Both the position numbers and the translations under genes were made by a program. Shown here in pieces: positions 45,601-64,000 of a stretch of 64,000 nt of DNA (within the stretch, counting starts at the first letter, position 1; every line of letters starts with the position of its first letter). The notes below the pieces were generated by a model. It saw only the letters and a list, made by a program, of their open reading frames with translations, had not been told where the DNA came from and did no database searches. The stretch is from Symsagittifera roscoffensis (lineage: Eukaryota > Xenacoelomorpha > Acoela > Convolutidae), in assembly GCF_963678635.1 (NCBI RefSeq), contig NC_087070.1:48775467-48839466 (forward strand), in the 5' to 3' direction.

Positions 45601-48030
45601 TTGCTTGATTTTTTCTAAATTTTTGGCTAATCGTATATAAAGATTTTAATTGATTGTGTTTTCGAAAATTTTGATGATTGAATAAAATTATTTAAGTTTA
45701 TGCGAGGTTTATTGGGATTGATGAATATAACTTTTGTTGGAAATATCAATAGTGCTACAGGTCAGTTGAGATTTTTTAGAGTAAAAATTTTTTCTGGGTC
45801 ATTGCTGCGGGAAAGAATGGTTTACTCGTGATTTTTAGTTTTTTTTTTGGTTTGGATTTTTGGGCAAAAAGGTGACTTGAACATTTTGGATTTTGGTGAT
45901 ATACCATATAATTTATGTTGACTAATGTTTCAATTTGAAGTTCAAATCAAATGCTGTCGTATTTACCTGATAAAAACTAGACACATTATTCTAGCGTATT
46001 TTGTAAAAATGAACATTTATATAGATAAGCGTTAAAACTTTTTCTCAAATAAAACTTTTTGGAGATAATGAATCTTAAACCTCAAAAAATTTGTAACAAA
46101 ATTTTTTTGGGTAGTTCAGATTTGCTGAAAATAACCACTTGTGGAAAATTTTTGAGTTTAAAATTGGTTGAATGCAAAAAAGATTCCCGTTATTTTACCT
46201 ATAATTAACAAAACTTTGACTTGTGACGCAAAATTTTTTGTGTCTGAAGCCAATGACACCAATTCTAAAACTTACGTTTCAGCCTTAGGACCCAAGTTAT
46301 TAAATTCGTTGGGTGGGTTAGTTTTCTCTAAAAAGTCAGAGTTCGAGACAAAAAACTCAATTTTTAAGTTCTGAAACCTGGAACTAAGAAAAATTACCTT
46401 TAAGACCATGTTTCTGGCTTATGGTATCCAAATTTGAGTTTTACTATTTGAATTTTTGCCGATTTAACCGAATCCGTTCACAGAAGCTTTTGATTGGAAA
46501 CTATACCTTTTAATGAAATGTCTCACCCTATAACTGAAACCTAGATTGAAACCTTAAATTTTTGTTGGTTAAAATAAATTTTCTCGTGCTTAAGCTATCA
46601 TATGAAAACTATTTTATTAATATTAAATGGATGTGTTTTTGTTTTAGCTTTAAATTTTGTTGTGAAATCTAATATTTTGGTGCTGAAACTAAAACTTGGT
46701 ATTTGGTGGCGAGTATTTAACGTTTATAATTGGTTTCAGTGCGTTATTTTCTGGTTCATTCGGTGTATACCCAAAATGTTTCGTTAAAAATTCAATGAAT
46801 TAGTAAGAATAATTAAAATTGTTTCTTCTTTTTTTGTTTTTTGTTCTTTTCTCTCCTAGTTTCAGTAAATGTACCTTTACTGATGTATAAATTAGGTTTC
46901 AGTTACGTTAAGTTGGGTGCAGAAAAAAAAGCAAGCTTAGGAAAATTGAGACAACGCCTAAACAAATTGTGGACATTTGGAAGAAGTAGCAACAAACGTG
47001 AACGGTTGGAAATAAATAAGTGACAGAGAAATCAACTTATCATACAATTTAGGGTACTCTTAGATTGCATAAAGGACCAAGAAACCCCCTTGATAAAAAA
47101 AAAATTGAAGATATTCAATAGACTGTTGAGCACTTTCGATGAATTTGAGAAAATTGCCAGTTTTACTACGCGAATGTTCTGTGTTTGAAGTCATAATTTC
47201 TACTGTGTTCCATTTTTGTAATCCTATACTCCCTCGCCAATTCGGTAACTTTTGCATTTTTTGACAAGCAGCCTCTAAATATAGCTGATCATCGAGTAAC
47301 ATGTTTTCCTCAGTTTTGCTTTTCATTTTTGAGAGTTTGGATCAATAAGGATTCACCCAATTATAGTAATATGTATTCAGTGGATTACTGGACAAAAAGA
47401 GTTTATAAAGTTTTTTTTAAGCTACGGGGATTTGAAGATTTTTAAATTGGATTATTTGGGATAATCAACGCGCAATATACTAAACACGTTATTGATAATT
47501 TACTTAGCGTGAAGCGAGATAAAATGAAAAAAATTTTGACAAAAAAAAATTCTTTTTGATCATTTCGTTAATTATTCAAACAAAAGTTTTTTTAATTGGC
47601 CTTAAAGTTCATTAGGATCGTTCAGGGCTTTGCGCTGGTATGCAAGCAGTCTGGTTATAGTTGAAAACTGAGATTGTATACTTGCTAGAAAAATGTAGTT
47701 GTAATGTCTTTTGTATTTGTAAAATTATGCTTTCATACTGACATTATAACGAGTATGCAAAGTCATGGCCAGAAATTCGGCTAATTTTTGTCCTTGCTGT
47801 GCTATTCGAAATTAGTGATTACTTTCGCCGAAAGTTTCCTTGAAAAAAAATTATGGTGACTTTTACCGAAAGGATGAAAAAAACCTCAACAAAGAAAATT
47901 TACCAAAGGCAAACTATATCAAATTGAATAGAAATCTGAAAATACATTTCAAAAGCCAACTATAAAACTTCGTCTTACGAAATTTTGTATGATTCGACTG
48001 AGTTTGTACAATTTCTCGATAGCATTCGCG

Positions 48031-48417
48031 CAGTAGTGGGTTTAGGGCGGACGCCCCCTTCCCTTCAGGGATTCGACCCCTTGACACCACAAAGGGCCCC
48101 CATTTGATTCTAGTTTAAGACCTCCATTTTTAGCGGGTTGAGACTAAAAATTTTCTACAGGTGCATTTTCTACAGGAGGGATCGCGCGCCAAAAAAACGC
48201 CGGCTTTTGGTCAAAATTATCGTAAAAACGCTTATAAACGCCTTTTTGGCCTATTTTGTGAAAGTTTGCCTGGGTGCAAAAATTTGACCAAAACAGGATC
48301 TTTTCAGTGCTTTTGGGAGAGCTCGGAAAATCTATTTGGTCGACCAAAAAAAAGGTCAACAAAGTTTTTGAAACCACCCCTCCCCTACTCGTGAAAAAAC
48401 GTATAGGTCTGCTCCTG
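48031..48417. mobile_element. hAT-type MITE, aged copy
   Basis: The ends CAGTAGTGGGTTTAGG and GGTCTGCTCCTG are decayed versions of the 8755 family. The flanks CATTCGCG (48023-48030) and CATTTGCA (48418-48425) agree at 6 of 8 positions, as expected for an old target duplication. The GCGCGCCAAAAAAACGC and GAGAGCTCGGAAAATC blocks are shared with the other copies. Confidence 0.8.
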
Positions 48418-48928
48418 CATTTGCAAATGAGATCTGAGTCGCATACTGAAAAATATTGAAGATGATTATGTAAAATCACTTTTGTGATGTGTGCAACAGA
48501 GTACAACGTGTTTTTTTTTATCATTTTTATACGCCATCGTCAAACAAACATGAAACATAAACACAAAGCTCATAATTCGGCCCTTCAAAGTTATTTTGGT
48601 GGCATATGAAAAAGCCGAAGTGTAAACTAGCCGAAGTATCAACCAGCCAAAAATACGTAGTGTTATGTAATAGTTATGTAACAATTATGTAACAGTTAGG
48701 AAAGTTATGCAAATTCATTCATATGAGGTAACTTTTTTTGATGGCGGCTAACATACTCTGCGCAGTTTCGGTTGGTTCATACTTCGGCTGATTTATATAC
48801 TTAATCAAGAGCAAAAAACTCGAAAACAACTTTCACATATAATTAAACCAGAATCAGAAACTCATATACGGCCTCCACTTAACAGTAGAAGAAACGGAAA
48901 ATTGAATAAATCTCTTCTCGTATCGAGA

Positions 48929-48942
48929 ATGGAACTAGAGTA

Positions 48943-48943
<1 letters not shown>
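48929..48943 (+). promoter_or_regulatory. Four-codon upstream ORF overlapping the GALE start
   Basis: ATGGAACTAGAGTAATG: a minimal upstream frame of four codons ends in TAA whose last A starts the GALE ATG. Ribosomes would have to re-initiate or leak past the first ATG, so this could dampen translation. Its presence in the mature mRNA is assumed. Confidence 0.4.
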
Positions 48944-61833
<12,890 letters not shown>

Positions 61834-62030
61834 GTGAGAGACTTAGCACAGTGGTAAGGCGTTCACTTTGAGAGCGTCATATCATGTATTCAATCTCCAG
61901 CCATGGCACGGGTTGGGTGCGAGGTTGAGCTGTCACCTGACCTCTAGCTTCAGGTCTATCTCAGTTTGACCAATTTCGGCCGCAATAGTGGTACCACATG
62001 ACTGCTCTAGACGCAAATAAACGCCTTTGA
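61834..62030 (+). mobile_element. tRNA-derived SINE, copy C
   Basis: Third copy of the SINE with A box TTAGCACAGTGG and B box GTATTCAATCTCC. The BEL/Pao-bearing DNA begins shortly after it. Confidence 0.7.
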
Positions 62031-62149
62031 AAAGAAATAACTTGTTGCAGCGCAAATGTAAGCGAGAGTATAAATGCATATAAATGTAAATGCATATAGG
62101 GACATTAGCTGAACGTATACAGGGTGCGTCCCGGCGGGTTCGGCACCGG

Positions 62150-64000
62150 TTCGAATACCTACTAGGTCATTTCCTTTCTAGAATTCAAATTTGCCCCGAA
62201 CTTGATGGGACGCTCCGTAACCATGTTCGTTATATATTGTTATATTAAAAACTTTGCTGAGCTATTTTACCGATAAAATGCTCGTTAATTCAATTGTTTG
62301 AAATCTGATATTTTTACAATTCGTGGAGATTGAAGCGCACATTTTGACGCCCCACGAAGAGCACAAGGGACCCGATGCTTTGGAACGATAAAGAAAGTAC
62401 TTTACCGAATAACTATTTTTCCTCCCTAGCTCAATTAAAGTCTTTGGAAAGGAGGCTAGATAAGGATCCGTCGCTCCGTGAGAAGTACGCCGAAACAATT
62501 AGAGAAGATATACAAAAAGGATATGTCATAACCGTTAAGGCACACGATCCCATATCACGAGCCGATCGTGAGTGCTATCTCCCGCATCACCCGGTGTTGA
62601 ACCCGAACAAGCCCGGTAAGGTGCGCCGAGTCCTCAATGGGGCATCGAAGTGTCATGGCGCTTCCTTGAACAAATCTCTGTTGGTTGGCCCGGATCTCCT
62701 TCAAAACCTCATTTTTGTTCTTTTAAGATTCCGTCAGCATAAATACGCTGTTTCAGCTGATATTGAAGTGATGTTATAACAGGTTGGAGTCCGTGAAGAA
62801 GATCAATCTTCTCTTCGTTTGTTGTGGCGGGAGGACCCCACATCAAGTATGGTAGTTCACCAATATACGCGTCACATTTTTGGTACCCGTGACTCGTCGA
62901 CTTGTGCGAATTTTGCTTTGCAGAAGACTGCATTGGATCATCGAGCTGAGTACCCCGAAGCTGCTTCGACTGTTGTTCAGAAGTTTTATATGGATGATTA
63001 TCTGGATTCTTTTCAAAACAGGGATGACGCCTTGAAATTAGGTAGGGATTTAGTCTCGTTGCTTAAACTAGGTGGGTTTCATCTGACAAAATTTGTCAGC
63101 AACGTGCCCGACGTAACAACCGGTCTTGATCCGGACAACCGTGAGTCCAACTCCTCTGTTAAAGATATTTGTACGAGTCCAGACCAGTCGTCGCATGTTC
63201 TCGGTTTTAATTGGGATCACTTAAAAGATAATTTAGTCGTTAGTAGAAGGGTTGATCGTCCACTAGACAAAGCAATCACCCAGCGTACCGTGTTGAGGTT
63301 TGTTTCCTCTGTTTTTGATCCAATTGGACTAGTGGATCCGTATACCCTGAATGATCGCCTTCTATTAAAAGATATCTGGCGAATCAGCGGTCAAAAAAGT
63401 TACGATGATCTGCCAGAGGAAATCAAAAAGCAGTTCCTGGAGTGGCACTCAGGTCTTCATTTGTTAGGTTCTCTGACAATTTCTCTTAGCTATTTCACTG
63501 ACCCTTTTGACCGAATAGAACTTCACATATTCGGTGATAGTTCGCAGGATGTTCATGTGCCGTCGCTTTCCTTCGTGCGCGACTTGCTAGCTCGCATCAG
63601 ACTGAATTAGCCTTTGAGTTCGGCAAAGCACGCGTTGCGCTTATGAAAGCGCTATCTAATCCAAAGTTAGAGCTTCAAGCGGCTGTTCTTGCGACCTGCT
63701 TAAAAGAAGAAATTTTGAAAGGTCTTACTTTGAAAGTTACGGAAATTTTCATGTGGACAGATAGTACCACTGTTCTCCAGTGGCTTAACTCCTGTAATAA
63801 ACATTGTGGAGTCTACCACCACTGATCAGTGGCATCACATACTTAGCGGTGATAACCCAGCTGATACCGGTACACGAGAGATTTCTTCGGAAGCCCTCAA
63901 GGAAAGCTGCTGGGTTAATGGCCCTAGTATACTGAGAACGATTGATTGGCCCTTCAAGCCCGATACAAGGGTTATTGATAAAATAAGACTCAAAGGACCA
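62150..64000 (+). mobile_element. Broken BEL/Pao pol fragment, runs off the right edge
   Basis: The plus strand carries reverse transcriptase of the Pao type: a segment with YLPHHPVLNPNKPGKVRRVL and NGASKCHGASLNKSLL, then the catalytic YMDDYLDSF, and the Pao-specific region after RT (RFVSSVFDPIGLVDPY) leading toward RNase H (WTDSTTVLQWL). It is interrupted by several breaks, lacks gag and protease in view, and is a fossil. It begins soon after the third GALE exon-6 unit; LTRs were not identified. Base composition is more GC-rich than the surroundings. Confidence 0.88.

Larger units (their letters stand above)
33006..48900. other. Gene-poor interval made largely of old repeats
   Basis: No host gene could be recognised here. 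The interval holds copies and fragments of the hairpin-ended repeat (34900-35755, 36645-37210, 39560-39990, 42070-42180, 47390-47660), local duplications near 35.6, 36.6-37.0, 40.2 and 43.2-43.9 kb, a decayed LINE (37.5-38.6 kb), a decayed gag-protease fragment (44.45-45.6 kb) and MITEs at 34.6 and 48.0 kb. Open frames of 60-100 codons here look like chance. Confidence 0.6.

Noticed and set aside
46168-46374. 68-codon plus-strand frame
   Set aside because: Looks fairly protein-like but has no motif, no neighbours in frame and no recognised relative.

Overview
This window is an AT-rich piece of an invertebrate animal genome. Both host genes are split by introns with GT-AG borders, one tRNA-derived SINE is present, and much of the sequence is young and old transposon debris. 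The Ty3/gypsy element with an envelope gene resembles the Tor group known from larvacean tunicates. A larvacean or other invertebrate with a large genome is therefore a fair guess, but nothing here proves the species.

Layout. (1) About 40-16513, minus strand: the 5' part of a filamin with three calponin-homology domains (jitterbug type). Thirteen exons chain in phase, and the gene runs off the left edge. Its introns hold MITEs and other repeats. (2) 17-19.4 kb: intergenic repeats. (3) 19405-33001, plus strand: a very young, nearly whole Ty3/gypsy-like retroelement with 610-base LTRs, a CTCT target duplication, gag, pol, an envelope region and a third ORF. It also carries what looks like a spliced antisense gene. 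Its pol holds a macro domain of the TARG1/OARD1 type with both catalytic residues. (4) 33-48.9 kb: gene-poor repeat country with a decayed LINE on the minus strand (37.5-38.6 kb) and a decayed relative of the gypsy element (about 44.45-45.6 kb). (5) 48943-61833, plus strand: UDP-galactose 4-epimerase (GALE). One 152-base exon is present three times in a 2.3 kb tandem duplication, and MITEs lie in the introns. (6) 62.1-64 kb: a broken BEL/Pao pol fragment, plus strand, lying where the GALE 3' exons should follow.

The most unusual object is the gypsy-like element. It combines a macro domain, which in other proteins removes ADP-ribose and so could counter a host response, with an antisense intron-bearing gene between pol and env. 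It also has splice signals that would remove most of env to reach a downstream accessory ORF, and a textbook -1 frameshift signal between gag and pol. The GALE exon triplication is the main point of interest among host genes: the exon length is not a multiple of three, so the copies can only be used one at a time.

Limits: no database search was possible. Exon borders are read by eye from splice motifs, reading frame and remembered family alignments.
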